A DNA stretch of 64,000 bases. Source: Paenibacillus marchantiophytorum (GTDB lineage: Bacteria > Bacillota > Bacilli > Paenibacillales > NBRC-103111). This document shows, in pieces, positions 33,466 to 41,458 of the stretch; positions within the stretch are counted from its first letter, which is position 1; every line of letters starts with the position of its first letter. A program made the translations under genes and the position numbers. The notes below the pieces were generated by a model. It saw only the letters and a program-made list of their open reading frames with translations. It had not been told where the DNA came from and made no database searches. The stretch is from contig NZ_BMHE01000032.1 of NCBI RefSeq assembly GCF_014640555.1, positions 1 to 64,000 on the forward strand, read 5' to 3'.

Positions 33466-35068
33466 ACAGGCTTTCTTTCTGATTCAGAGCAGCTGCCTGC
33501 GCTTTTCCTGTTCGGTAGATCACTTCTTTATTCATACTCAGATCAAGTCGGCTGCTGCTTTCACCAAGATAAGCAACCCATACGTCCTCTTCCGACAAAT
33601 TAACCAGAACCAAATATCGCTCATCTCGGCTGCTTCTCACATACGATAAAACCTTCTCTTCTGGATTAGGAATAAACCGTAGATCTCCTTGCCAGAAGGC
33701 TTCACAATTCGTTCTTAATGCAATCAAAAATTGATAATGCTCATACATGCTTTCATCAAAATGTTCCCAATCCAGTTTGTACTCTTCGAACAATGAGATC
33801 CACGTTTGGTACGTCGATTCATTGAATTCCTGCCCCATCATAAGCATGGGAATTCCACCAAGCGTCAGTAATATAGTCGCTGCCGGCATAGCCAACTGAC
33901 CCAAATAACTGCCTACTCGAGACAGTTCCTTCTCCTCCAGCCAACTCATCCTTAAAGCTCCTTGGGGGAAGCTGTATGTATAGGATTGATAAATTTGAGC
34001 AAAGTCCCTCTGCGTCAGTCGGCCCTCTTTCATCTCATTCAGCAATAGTCTTGGATTGCCATCATAAGTGAGATCACAGGATTCCAAATGATGGTACTCA
34101 TCATAGGATTGAGAGATGATAACGAGGTCGTCTTTGACCTTGTTCAGCTCCGTTCTAATTTCGGAAAGAAAATCAAACGGCGTTATATCTGAATCATCCA
34201 ACCGGAACCCGTCAAAATCGCATTCAGAAATCCAATAGGACATAGCCTGAATAACAGCCGTTCTCATCTCTCTATTTGAAAAATTGAGCCCAGCAAAGTA
34301 TGTGCGATTCGGGACTTCGTAGTACACTTCCTTATTTTCATTTTGTGTAAAATAGGTTGGATGGTTCTTCGTCCATATATGGTCAACACTGCCTCTATTC
34401 ATGACCCAATCCATAATGACTCTGATCTCCTGCTTATGCGCTTCACGAATGAACGTCTTGAGTTCTTCCAACGTGCCATAACTACGATCCAACGAATAAT
34501 AATCTTTCACTGCGTAGGGGTCGCCATACCGCCCTATCCGCTGTTCTTGTCCTACTTCTTGAAAAGGCATGATCCACAGCACATTAATGCCGAGCTTTTT
34601 GAAATACGTTAATTTGTCCGTAAGACCGCGAAAGCCATTCTCGGTAAAAGCTCTTATGTGCAGCTCGTAGATGACTGCTTTTTTGATCCAATCTGGACTC
34701 TCGATAGCCCGAAAGTTCTCATAGAGGTAACCCGGATTTTCTTCGGATATATCCGTAGTTCTGATCAGCACTTCGCCATCTTCCGTCACCGTGATAGACG
34801 AGTTATTTTGTTCATCCTCCGAAATATTGCTGTTTCGCGGATCAAGTATCCACTGCTCGTCGTTCACGACAATTTTGTACAGATGACGACCTTTTGGAAG
34901 ACTCAATTCGAGCTCCCACTCGTTCTCCCCTGTCTTCGTCATATAATTTCTATCATGATTCCAGCAATTGAAAGTCCCTGCTACAGAGACACATGAAACT
35001 GTAGGATCTTCAGAGAAATAAAGAAATCTCACGCCTTGTTCACCTTTTTTGGGGAAATCATTGTACAT
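33425..35068 (-). CDS. GH13 alpha-amylase-like protein, catalytic site degenerate
   Basis: A 547-residue cytoplasmic GH13 protein with an N-terminal CBM48-like domain (about 10-75, VSVAGTFNCWNHDRNYM) and a TIM barrel. The barrel is clear: VIYELHIRAFTENGFRGLTD, LGINVLWIMPFQE, the region I position at DWVMNR (220-225), GFRLDD (nucleophile D291 kept), and IPMLMMGQEF. However, the acid/base Glu of region III is Q320 (VIISQSYDE), the region IV NHD is replaced by WLEEK (around 377-379), and the region I His is R225. Two of three catalytic carboxylates are thus altered, suggesting a binding or regulatory role rather than hydrolysis. The N- and C-terminal parts are intact, so it is not a decaying gene. 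Confidence 0.88.
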   Translation of the reverse strand: MYNDFPKKGEQGVRFLYFSEDPTVSCVSVAGTFNCWNHDRNYMTKTGENEWELELSLPKGRHLYKIVVNDEQWILDPRNSNISEDEQNNSSITVTEDGEVLIRTTDISEENPGYLYENFRAIESPDWIKKAVIYELHIRAFTENGFRGLTDKLTYFKKLGINVLWIMPFQEVGQEQRIGRYGDPYAVKDYYSLDRSYGTLEELKTFIREAHKQEIRVIMDWVMNRGSVDHIWTKNHPTYFTQNENKEVYYEVPNRTYFAGLNFSNREMRTAVIQAMSYWISECDFDGFRLDDSDITPFDFLSEIRTELNKVKDDLVIISQSYDEYHHLESCDLTYDGNPRLLLNEMKEGRLTQRDFAQIYQSYTYSFPQGALRMSWLEEKELSRVGSYLGQLAMPAATILLTLGGIPMLMMGQEFNESTYQTWISLFEEYKLDWEHFDESMYEHYQFLIALRTNCEAFWQGDLRFIPNPEEKVLSYVRSSRDERYLVLVNLSEEDVWVAYLGESSSRLDLSMNKEVIYRTGKAQAAALNQKESLFIQAFGTLIYKLV

Positions 35069-35161
35069 GGGTATGCGCTCCTCCAGATAAGAACTAGTGT
35101 TCTTATTATTGTACTATGATTTTATTTGCTTTCATATCTTTTTCATAAGGGGGCGTGAACT

Positions 35162-35371
35162 ATGGCATTAACGAACAATCAAGCATGGCGAAATATCGTT
35201 ATGTTCTCGCTCATTGCAGGGCTGCTGCGGATCGTGGAATCCTTATTTTGCTGTTTTGACTCGGAAAAGAGCGGCTTTACACGAGATAGCGCACCTGCGA
35301 TCCGTGAAAAGAGGAAATCGGCCGATTGGTCACAATTAGCGCATCGTCGTTCCCCGACAATCTCCTTATAG
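35162..35371 (+). pseudogene. Short ORF truncated by a repeat element
   Basis: The ATG at 35162 has a good site (GGGGGCGTGA) and the first 27 residues (MALTNNQAWRNIVMFSLIAG...) look like a protein N-terminus with a membrane helix. From about 35245 the DNA resembles the inverted-repeat element at 129-473 (TTATTTTGCTGTTTTGAC, then TAGCGCACCTGCGATCC and TTAGCGCATCGTCGTTCCC). The remaining 40 residues are therefore probably repeat-derived. The original gene seems cut short; its family was not recognised. Confidence 0.45.
35245..35360. repeat. Diverged relative of the 129-473 repeat
   Basis: ATTTTGCTGTTTTGA(C)..GGAAAA..GC..CTTT..CACG..ATAGCGCACCTG can be lined up with 171-225, and two TAGCGCA(C/T)-N-TCC motifs recur as at 431-449 and 481-500. 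The alignment is by eye and about 60-65% over 60 bp, so homology is probable, not certain. Confidence 0.45.
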
Positions 35372-35458
35372 GGTTGAAAAGTGAAAAAGGCTGTGAACAG
35401 TTATCCACAGATAACCTTTCACAACCTTCAAATTAGCGTTCGGCGCAGCTTCTACCGA

Positions 35459-36295
35459 CTACTCCTCACCCCTAGCAATTGGATTCTCCGCATAGGAAAT
35501 CCAATCACTCCAGCTCCCCGCATACAGCCTAACCTGCTCAAACCCAGCTTCGCTCAAGCCCAACACATTCGGTGTAGCCGTCACACCGGAGCCGCAGTAC
35601 ACGATAATTTCTTGGTCGCGCGGCACATCAGCGAAATTCTTGGCAATCTCGGCAGCCGACTTAATCTGTCCCTGCTCATCCAGAAGATCCTTCCAGAACT
35701 TGTTGATGGCTCCGGGAATATGACCCGCTGCCTTATCGATGCTTTCCGATTCACCGCGATAGCGCGGGGCCTCACGGGAATCGATCAGCACCGTACCAGC
35801 CGCGCCTAGCTTAGCGCGTACTTCCTCCATGCTGACCAACCAATGCTTCCGCGGATTAGGCACGAACACCCCGGACGCGGATGCTTTCGGTTCAGCATCC
35901 ACCGGGTTGCCCGCCTGCTTCCATGCCGAGAAGCCACGCTCCAACACATACACTTCATCGTGGCCCAGGTACTGAAGCACCCACCATAGCCGGGAGGCCA
36001 TCGCTCCGCCTTGATCATCGTACACAACAACCCGCGAGTTATTGGTTATCCCTGCCCGACCCAACCGCTCAGCCAAAACGTCCACCGCCGGCAGCGGATG
36101 TCTGCCACCATGCGCTTCGATAGGAGCGGATAAATCTTTTTCCAAATCCAGATAGACAGCGCCAGGAATATGGCCCTCTTCATAAGCTAGCCGACCCGCT
36201 TCAGGCTGCCCGAGAGCAAATCTGGTGTCAGCAATAATTAAGTTAGCCTCTGATAAATGAGCTAACAGCCACTCGTTCGTAACGACATGTTTCAT
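35459..36295 (-). CDS. Sulfurtransferase, 3-mercaptopyruvate/thiosulfate type
   Basis: A 278-residue two-domain rhodanese. The N-terminal domain is non-catalytic (VYDDQGGAMASRLWWVLQYLG). The C-terminal domain has active-site C234 in CGSGVTAT; the CG(S/T)GVT loop is typical of 3-mercaptopyruvate sulfurtransferases rather than classical rhodanese (CRKGVT). AAGGAGA precedes the ATG. It is the last gene of a three-gene operon after an LLM monooxygenase and an AhpD-like gene, with 15-bp gaps, which points to handling of sulfur released from an organic sulfur compound. Confidence 0.92.
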   Translation of the reverse strand: MKHVVTNEWLLAHLSEANLIIADTRFALGQPEAGRLAYEEGHIPGAVYLDLEKDLSAPIEAHGGRHPLPAVDVLAERLGRAGITNNSRVVVYDDQGGAMASRLWWVLQYLGHDEVYVLERGFSAWKQAGNPVDAEPKASASGVFVPNPRKHWLVSMEEVRAKLGAAGTVLIDSREAPRYRGESESIDKAAGHIPGAINKFWKDLLDEQGQIKSAAEIAKNFADVPRDQEIIVYCGSGVTATPNVLGLSEAGFEQVRLYAGSWSDWISYAENPIARGEE

Positions 36296-36310
36296 GATTG
36301 ATCTTCTCCT

Positions 36311-37684
36311 TTATTCAGCCGAATGGATGCCAATGGCATCGATTAAATCCTTGTCCGATCTCTTCGCCGCATATCGATTTTCCGGAATTGCCAAGCCGAG
36401 ATGCCCGCGCAGCGTATCGTGCTCGTATTCCTGACGGAACAGGCCTCGCTGCTGCAGAATGGGCACAACATGATGAACGAAATCATCGATGCCCTCAGGC
36501 AAAACATGCCCCAGCAGGATGAACCCCTCGACAGCTCCTGCCCGGAAAAAGCTTTCCAGCACATCTGCAATGTGCTCGGGCGTGCCGACCAACGGTCCTC
36601 TAGGCGTTGCATTGCGCAGCGCGACCTGACGGAGCGTTAGCCCCTCTTCCTTGGCCGTGCGTTTAATATTGTCCGTGACACTCTTGTAATTCTCGCTGCC
36701 CGCGTCCCCAAGCTCGGGAAAAGGTTCGTCCAGTGGATAGGCGGAGAAATCCAAATGGTTGAACCACCTTCCGAGATAGCGAAGGGCATTCTCAATGCTG
36801 ATAAGTCCTGCAATCCGCTCATATTTGGCCTCTGCCTCAGCTTCCGTCGCACCGACAACAGGCGCGATGCCTGGCAGGATCAGCAGCTCGTCGGGGCTTC
36901 GGCCGTATTTGGCAAGACGGCCTTTGACATCATCGTAGAATCGTTTGGATTCTTCTACGGTTTTCACGCCGCCCATGCCGGTGAACACAGCATCCGCGCC
37001 CTTGGCCGCCAGCTCTCTCCCGGCCTCGGACGAACCCGCCTGGAACACAACCGGGTACCCCTGCGGGGAGCGGCCGATGTTCAGCGGACCCTGAACCGCG
37101 AAGTGCTCGCCCTTGTGATCCAGGCGATGCATCTTCTCTGGATCGAAGAATACGCCGGACTCCTTGTCGTGGAGGAATGCTTCCTCTTCCCACGAATCCC
37201 ACAGCCCGCGCACCACCTGAAGATGCTCATCCGCACGCTGATAGCGCTGATCGTGAGCCGGATGCTGCTCCCGGCTATGATTAAGCGCAGCGCCGTCAAG
37301 CGCCGATGTCACCAGGTTCCATCCGGCTCGTCCCCCGCTCAGGAGGTCCAGCGATGCGAACTGGCGAGCCACCGTGAACGGCTCGCTATAGGTTGCAGAG
37401 ACGGTGCCTACGAGACCGATTTTGCTGCTGTAGGCGGAGAGCACGGACAAGGCGGTGACGGGTTCCAACCGATTCAAATACTGCGGCATCGTCACCTCAT
37501 TGATGAACAGTCCGTCCGCAATGAAGGCAAAGTCCATCTTGCCCTCCTCGGCCTTTTGCACCATATGCTTATAATGAGTCAGGCTTGTAGCAGCATCTGC
37601 AGGCGTGCTTGGATACAGCCAAGAAGCCATCTGCTCTCCCGTCGCCAGAAGCGCCGCCCCCAGCTTCATTTGCTTTTCTGACAT
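36311..37684 (-). CDS. FMN-dependent monooxygenase, NtaA/SnaA/DszA family
   Basis: A 457-residue luciferase-like TIM-barrel monooxygenase of the NtaA/SnaA/DszA/DmoA group, which uses FMNH2 from a separate reductase to oxidise sulfur or nitrogen compounds. Family landmarks are AALLATGEQMASWLYP, DFAFIADGLFI, LEPVTALSVLSAYSSKIGLV, TYSEPFTVARQFASLDLLSG, RAGWNLVTS, and QGYPVVFQAGSSEAGRELAA. The flavin reductase is not encoded nearby. AAGGTGAG precedes the ATG. Sitting between an AhpD-like gene and a sulfurtransferase, a role in using organic sulfur is likely; the exact substrate is unknown. Confidence 0.92.
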   Translation of the reverse strand: MSEKQMKLGAALLATGEQMASWLYPSTPADAATSLTHYKHMVQKAEEGKMDFAFIADGLFINEVTMPQYLNRLEPVTALSVLSAYSSKIGLVGTVSATYSEPFTVARQFASLDLLSGGRAGWNLVTSALDGAALNHSREQHPAHDQRYQRADEHLQVVRGLWDSWEEEAFLHDKESGVFFDPEKMHRLDHKGEHFAVQGPLNIGRSPQGYPVVFQAGSSEAGRELAAKGADAVFTGMGGVKTVEESKRFYDDVKGRLAKYGRSPDELLILPGIAPVVGATEAEAEAKYERIAGLISIENALRYLGRWFNHLDFSAYPLDEPFPELGDAGSENYKSVTDNIKRTAKEEGLTLRQVALRNATPRGPLVGTPEHIADVLESFFRAGAVEGFILLGHVLPEGIDDFVHHVVPILQQRGLFRQEYEHDTLRGHLGLAIPENRYAAKRSDKDLIDAIGIHSAE

Positions 37685-37700
37685 GGACGCTCACCTTCCC

Positions 37701-38390
37701 TTATTGGCTCTTCTCATCTTCCCGAACGAAGGCACTGTACGTGTTGATCCGATGGGCCAGAGCCGAGCCCGCCTTCAAAGCAGTAGCAACCAGAACCGTC
37801 TCGGCAATTTCTGCGATTGTGGCGCCTTCTTCTTTGGCAAGCTGCGTGGAGAACTCAATGCTATACGGACAATCCGTAATATGCGAGATAGCCACTGCGA
37901 TAATGGCTTTTTCCTTGCGGCTAACGCGTTGACCTTGCAGCACTTGATGACGGAATTCGAGTAAAGACGTATACAACTGCTCGTTGATGTTCTCGAATTG
38001 TTCCAACAACGGCAAGCTGGAGCGGCTGTAAAGCTCATCCCTCGGATTCTCTTGCAAAGCATTCAACGTATTGATACCGTGATAGAAGGCAGAATAACCC
38101 TTCACTAAGGCGCTCACCGCAATCGCTTCGAACAGCTCTTCCTTCGTCAACTGCAGCTTATGCCCTGTTGTGACATGAATATCGATGCAATAGGGACAAC
38201 CAGTGGCATGCGCTACGGCAATCGCAATTAATTCTTTGAACCTAGCGGATAATGAACCTTCCTGCATAGCTAGCTTATTGAATTCCGAGAATGCCTTGAA
38301 CGTCTCCGGGGCGTACGGTACGAATTTGCCGGCATATTTGGCGTAATTGGACCTTAAATATAAGCTGTCCTCGTTCTGTGTTATAGACAT
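37701..38390 (-). CDS. AhpD-like protein with two CMD domains
   Basis: A 229-residue carboxymuconolactone-decarboxylase-fold protein made of two tandem AhpD-type domains. The first has the full redox motif HATGCPYCIDIH (CxxC); the second has HITDCPYSIEF, where the second Cys is replaced by Ser. The downstream GYSAFYHGINTL and KAGSALAHRINTYSAF segments repeat the pattern. Proteins of this kind serve as peroxidase or thiol-redox components. ATG 38390 has GGAGG upstream; a Met two codons earlier is too close. First gene of the operon, divergent from the LysR gene. Confidence 0.9.
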   Translation of the reverse strand: MSITQNEDSLYLRSNYAKYAGKFVPYAPETFKAFSEFNKLAMQEGSLSARFKELIAIAVAHATGCPYCIDIHVTTGHKLQLTKEELFEAIAVSALVKGYSAFYHGINTLNALQENPRDELYSRSSLPLLEQFENINEQLYTSLLEFRHQVLQGQRVSRKEKAIIAVAISHITDCPYSIEFSTQLAKEEGATIAEIAETVLVATALKAGSALAHRINTYSAFVREDEKSQ

Positions 38391-38421
38391 GTGCATTCCT
38401 CCATGCGTGTAATTTTATATC

Positions 38422-38476
38422 CTAGTAAATCAGTGTGTTTAATAGTTATTGGTGCTATAATAGCACTGTTTACTAG
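38422..38476. promoter_or_regulatory. Large palindromic LysR operator
   Basis: CTAGTAAA(T)CAGTG at 38422-38435 pairs with CACTGTTTACTAG at 38464-38476, and inside lies a second palindrome GTGCTAT-A-ATAGCAC (38452-38466). It occupies the divergent interval between the AhpD-like operon and the LysR gene, where LysR proteins normally bind. TATAAT at 38482-38487 may be the LysR gene's -10 box. Confidence 0.7.
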
Positions 38477-38549
38477 TTTTGTATAATTGAAAAAAGGAAT
38501 GAGTCGATTTCCTTTTATCGAATCCTTCTTGACGAAAGGACCACATCAC

Positions 38550-39470
38550 ATGGACATTCGAGGCATAGCCACTTTCCAAGTCATCGTTCGTACGGGCAGC
38601 TTTCAGCAAGCCGCGAAGGATCTCAAGTATGCACAATCCACTGTCACCAAACAAATCCAGAACTTAGAGGACGACCTCGGGGTCAAGCTCCTGGAACGAG
38701 GGAAAAGCATTCGTCTAACTCATGCGGGGGAAGTATTCATCAAGAAGGCTGATCAACTAATTCGAGATTTCTATGATCTGCAGCAAACGATGACTGATCT
38801 GAACGATGGCGAGAAAGGTACCGTCAATATCGGTATTATGGAGCCTACCGCCAGCTATCGCATCCCTATGCTTATCAAGGAGTTCGCTGCGCTATATCCC
38901 AATGTCGAGATTAATATCAAAATTCATAACAGCCATATGTTTAATCAAATGGTTAGTGACGGCACGGTCGATTTTGCCATTTGCGCTACACCGGAAAGCG
39001 GGTTGGGTACGAATTTCGAACCGCTTTTTGTGGAAGAGATCGTACTCCTTTTGCCCAAAGTACATCCTTTATCCAAGAAGAAGCGCGTCTATCTAAGCGA
39101 TTTGCAAAATGAGCAAATTCTGCTGACCAATGCGACCTGCCCCTTCCGGCGGAAGCTCGAAACTTCGCTCCACGAGAAGGGAGCCACGCCATACCGCAAG
39201 ATCGAAATCGGCAATATGGCTGCGCTCAAATACTATGTCCAAGTCCAATACGGTCTTGCCGCCGTACCGATGATCACGGTCACTCCGCCACCGGAGGGCA
39301 CCGTTCTGAAAAGAATCGAGAACCTCGATGGGGGGCTGATTACGGGACTTTTGATCAAAAAGGATACCGAGCTTCTCAGCGCAGCTGCCCGCAAACTGGC
39401 CTCCTACCTGCGTCAGGAGCTGAGCATGCTGGCCGCCCAAGGAACTACGGCAAGTGCGGGCAATGCCTAG
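38550..39470 (+). CDS. LysR-family regulator of the sulfur operon
   Basis: A 306-residue LysR protein. The winged helix reads MDIRGIATFQVIVRTGSFQQ, AAKDLKYAQSTVTKQIQNLE, and the effector domain contains NIGIMEPTASYRIP and the VNITLDVI-like NVEINIKIHNSHMF. ATG 38550 follows AAGGA; upstream Mets to 38487 lie beyond the operator side and lack a site. It is divergent from the AhpD/monooxygenase/sulfurtransferase operon, which it probably activates. Its stop overlaps the converging tctA stop by 4 bp. Confidence 0.9.
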   Translation: MDIRGIATFQVIVRTGSFQQAAKDLKYAQSTVTKQIQNLEDDLGVKLLERGKSIRLTHAGEVFIKKADQLIRDFYDLQQTMTDLNDGEKGTVNIGIMEPTASYRIPMLIKEFAALYPNVEINIKIHNSHMFNQMVSDGTVDFAICATPESGLGTNFEPLFVEEIVLLLPKVHPLSKKKRVYLSDLQNEQILLTNATCPFRRKLETSLHEKGATPYRKIEIGNMAALKYYVQVQYGLAAVPMITVTPPPEGTVLKRIENLDGGLITGLLIKKDTELLSAAARKLASYLRQELSMLAAQGTTASAGNA

Positions 39471-40957
39471 GCGCTGCGCCTTTTTGGCCAGAGCCATCGG
39501 AAGACAGAATAACCAATCAAAACAACGATGAGTCCAATTAAACCTCCAGAAAGCGGCCGAGTGACGAAAATGCTCAAGTCTCCGTTGGACAGCAGCATCG
39601 TTTGGCGGAAAGAACTCTCGAGGATTTTCCCTAGCACGAACGCGAGCACCATCGGAGCAGGATCGAAGCCGGCCTTCCGCATGATGTACCCCAGAATGCC
39701 GAAGAACAAAACTACCCACATATTGAAGCTGTCGTTGCCTAGACTGTACACCCCGATCATGGTAAGAATGACCGCAAAGGACATTAGAATGCTGCTCTTC
39801 ACCCGCAGGAGTTGAATGAACAGGCCAACAAACGGTAAATTCAGGATAAGCAGCATGACATTGCCGATATACATGGAAGACACGACTCCCCAGAATAGAT
39901 CGGGATGATCCGAAATCAGTTGAGGGCCAGGCGTCACGCCGTTCAACAGCAATGTTCCAAATATGAGCGCCATAACGGCATCCGAAGGAATACCCAACGT
40001 TAAGAGGGGGATGAAAGCCGCCCCTGCTGCGGCATTATTCGCAGACTCCGGTCCAGCTACACCTTCGATTGCCCCTTTGCCGAATCGCTCCGGCGTCTTG
40101 GACAAACGTTTTTCTACCCCGTAGGAGGCCACCGTCGCAATAATCGAGCCGCCACCGGGTAAAATACCGACCAGGAAGCCAATGATTGACCCCCTCACAA
40201 TCGCCCACTTCGCTTGCGCAAAATCCTTCATCGTCGGCCAGATCCGACCTACCTTCGTAGTGACCGTAGTTCCCTTCGACAAATTTTCCAAGTTGTATAG
40301 AATTTCCCCAACACCAAACACGCCCATCGCAATAGCCGCAAAATCAATGCCGCCCAACAGGTTCGTTGAGCCGAACGTCAATCGAATCGATCCTGTAATC
40401 GGATCCTGACCAATGGTGGCAATCAGTAGACCTAGTAAGGCGCAGATAGCGCTTTTGATAAACGATTTGGTCCCTAAATAGGCCACCAGTAGAATGCCCA
40501 GCGTTGTAAGAACGGTGTACTCGGGAGCCCCGAAGCGCACTGCGAAGTTGGCTAATCCGGGTGCGAGGAAGCTTAGTCCGATAACAGAGAACGTTCCTGC
40601 AACGAAGGACCCTATAGCAGCGATGCCTAAAGCAATCCCCGCTCTTCCCTGCTTCGTCATCTGGTAGCCGTCTAACGTCGTCACGACGGACGCAGCTTCG
40701 CCTGGAAGATCCAGCAGTGTAGAGGTAATCGAACCGCCATACATGGCACCGTAATAAATACCCGCCATCATGATGATCGAACTCTCCGGTGGAAGCGTGA
40801 GGGCGAAAGGCAGCAATAGCGAAATCGTCGCAGTTGGACCCAGCCCTGGCAGTACGCCAATGACGTTGCCGACGAGAATCCCAATTAAGCAGTACAGCAG
40901 ATTATGAAAGGTCATGGCATCTTGGAAGCCAGAAAGCATTGCATGTAATGTATCCAT
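39467..40957 (-). CDS. tctA: Tripartite tricarboxylate transporter, large permease
   Basis: A 496-residue integral membrane protein with about 11-12 helices, the TctA subunit that moves a carboxylate delivered by TctC using an ion gradient. Conserved parts are GILVGNVIGVLPGLGPTATI, MMAGIYYGAMYGGSITSTLL, LPGEAASVVTT and GILPGGGSIIATVASYGVEK, with the ESANNAAAG motif. AAGGGGG lies before ATG 40957. Third gene of tctCBA; 10 bp after tctB. Confidence 0.94.
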   Translation of the reverse strand: MDTLHAMLSGFQDAMTFHNLLYCLIGILVGNVIGVLPGLGPTATISLLLPFALTLPPESSIIMMAGIYYGAMYGGSITSTLLDLPGEAASVVTTLDGYQMTKQGRAGIALGIAAIGSFVAGTFSVIGLSFLAPGLANFAVRFGAPEYTVLTTLGILLVAYLGTKSFIKSAICALLGLLIATIGQDPITGSIRLTFGSTNLLGGIDFAAIAMGVFGVGEILYNLENLSKGTTVTTKVGRIWPTMKDFAQAKWAIVRGSIIGFLVGILPGGGSIIATVASYGVEKRLSKTPERFGKGAIEGVAGPESANNAAAGAAFIPLLTLGIPSDAVMALIFGTLLLNGVTPGPQLISDHPDLFWGVVSSMYIGNVMLLILNLPFVGLFIQLLRVKSSILMSFAVILTMIGVYSLGNDSFNMWVVLFFGILGYIMRKAGFDPAPMVLAFVLGKILESSFRQTMLLSNGDLSIFVTRPLSGGLIGLIVVLIGYSVFRWLWPKRRSA

Positions 40958-40967
40958 AGGGACCCCC

Positions 40968-41426
40968 TTATCCAAATAAATGAAGCAGCTTGTCATCGGG
41001 AAAAGGAATGTCCAAACCCCAGGCGAAAATGGCATAGATAGCAGCCGTTAGTCCAAGCGAGACGAGAATGGAGCTGCGCCAGCTCTCCTTGCCGAGAAAT
41101 CGAATCCAGAACACAAAGGCAGCCAAACAAGGCAAAGTAAGTCCAATTTGATCAAAAAGAAGAATAAAGATGGCCAAACTAATCAAGCCATACAGCGGGA
41201 ATCGCGCATCACGGGTGAACGACTCCTCCTCTTCAACTCTTCTATCCATAAAGAACAGCAGCAGCGAAACGAGCATGATAAGCGCACTCAAGCAGGTTGG
41301 CCACAAGCCTGGCCCTGGGTCATTCCAGGTACCGAAAGATAATCGACGCGATAAAATGAAAAAAAAGAGTCCCACTGCGAAGGGGACAGCGCTTTTGGCT
41401 AGCGCAGCATAGCACGAAGCTTTCAT
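40968..41426 (-). CDS. tctB: Tripartite tricarboxylate transporter, small permease
   Basis: A 152-residue protein with four helices, the poorly conserved small subunit of Tct transporters. A first helix (PFAVGLFFFILSRRL), the GPGLWPTCLSALIMLVSLL segment, and two C-terminal helices ending DIPFPDDKLLHLFG are seen. I start at ATG 41426 behind GAGAGG; the frame is open to 41447. It sits between tctC and tctA, which supports the call despite low sequence conservation. Confidence 0.88.
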   Translation of the reverse strand: MKASCYAALAKSAVPFAVGLFFFILSRRLSFGTWNDPGPGLWPTCLSALIMLVSLLLFFMDRRVEEEESFTRDARFPLYGLISLAIFILLFDQIGLTLPCLAAFVFWIRFLGKESWRSSILVSLGLTAAIYAIFAWGLDIPFPDDKLLHLFG

Positions 41427-41458
41427 AGGAAGTATCCTCTCTAGCATGTATGGCAGCG

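Noticed and set aside
36755..37681. 308-codon plus-strand frame opposite the LLM monooxygenase
   Set aside because: Antisense shadow in GC-rich codons; rich in Arg, His, Leu and without a start signal.
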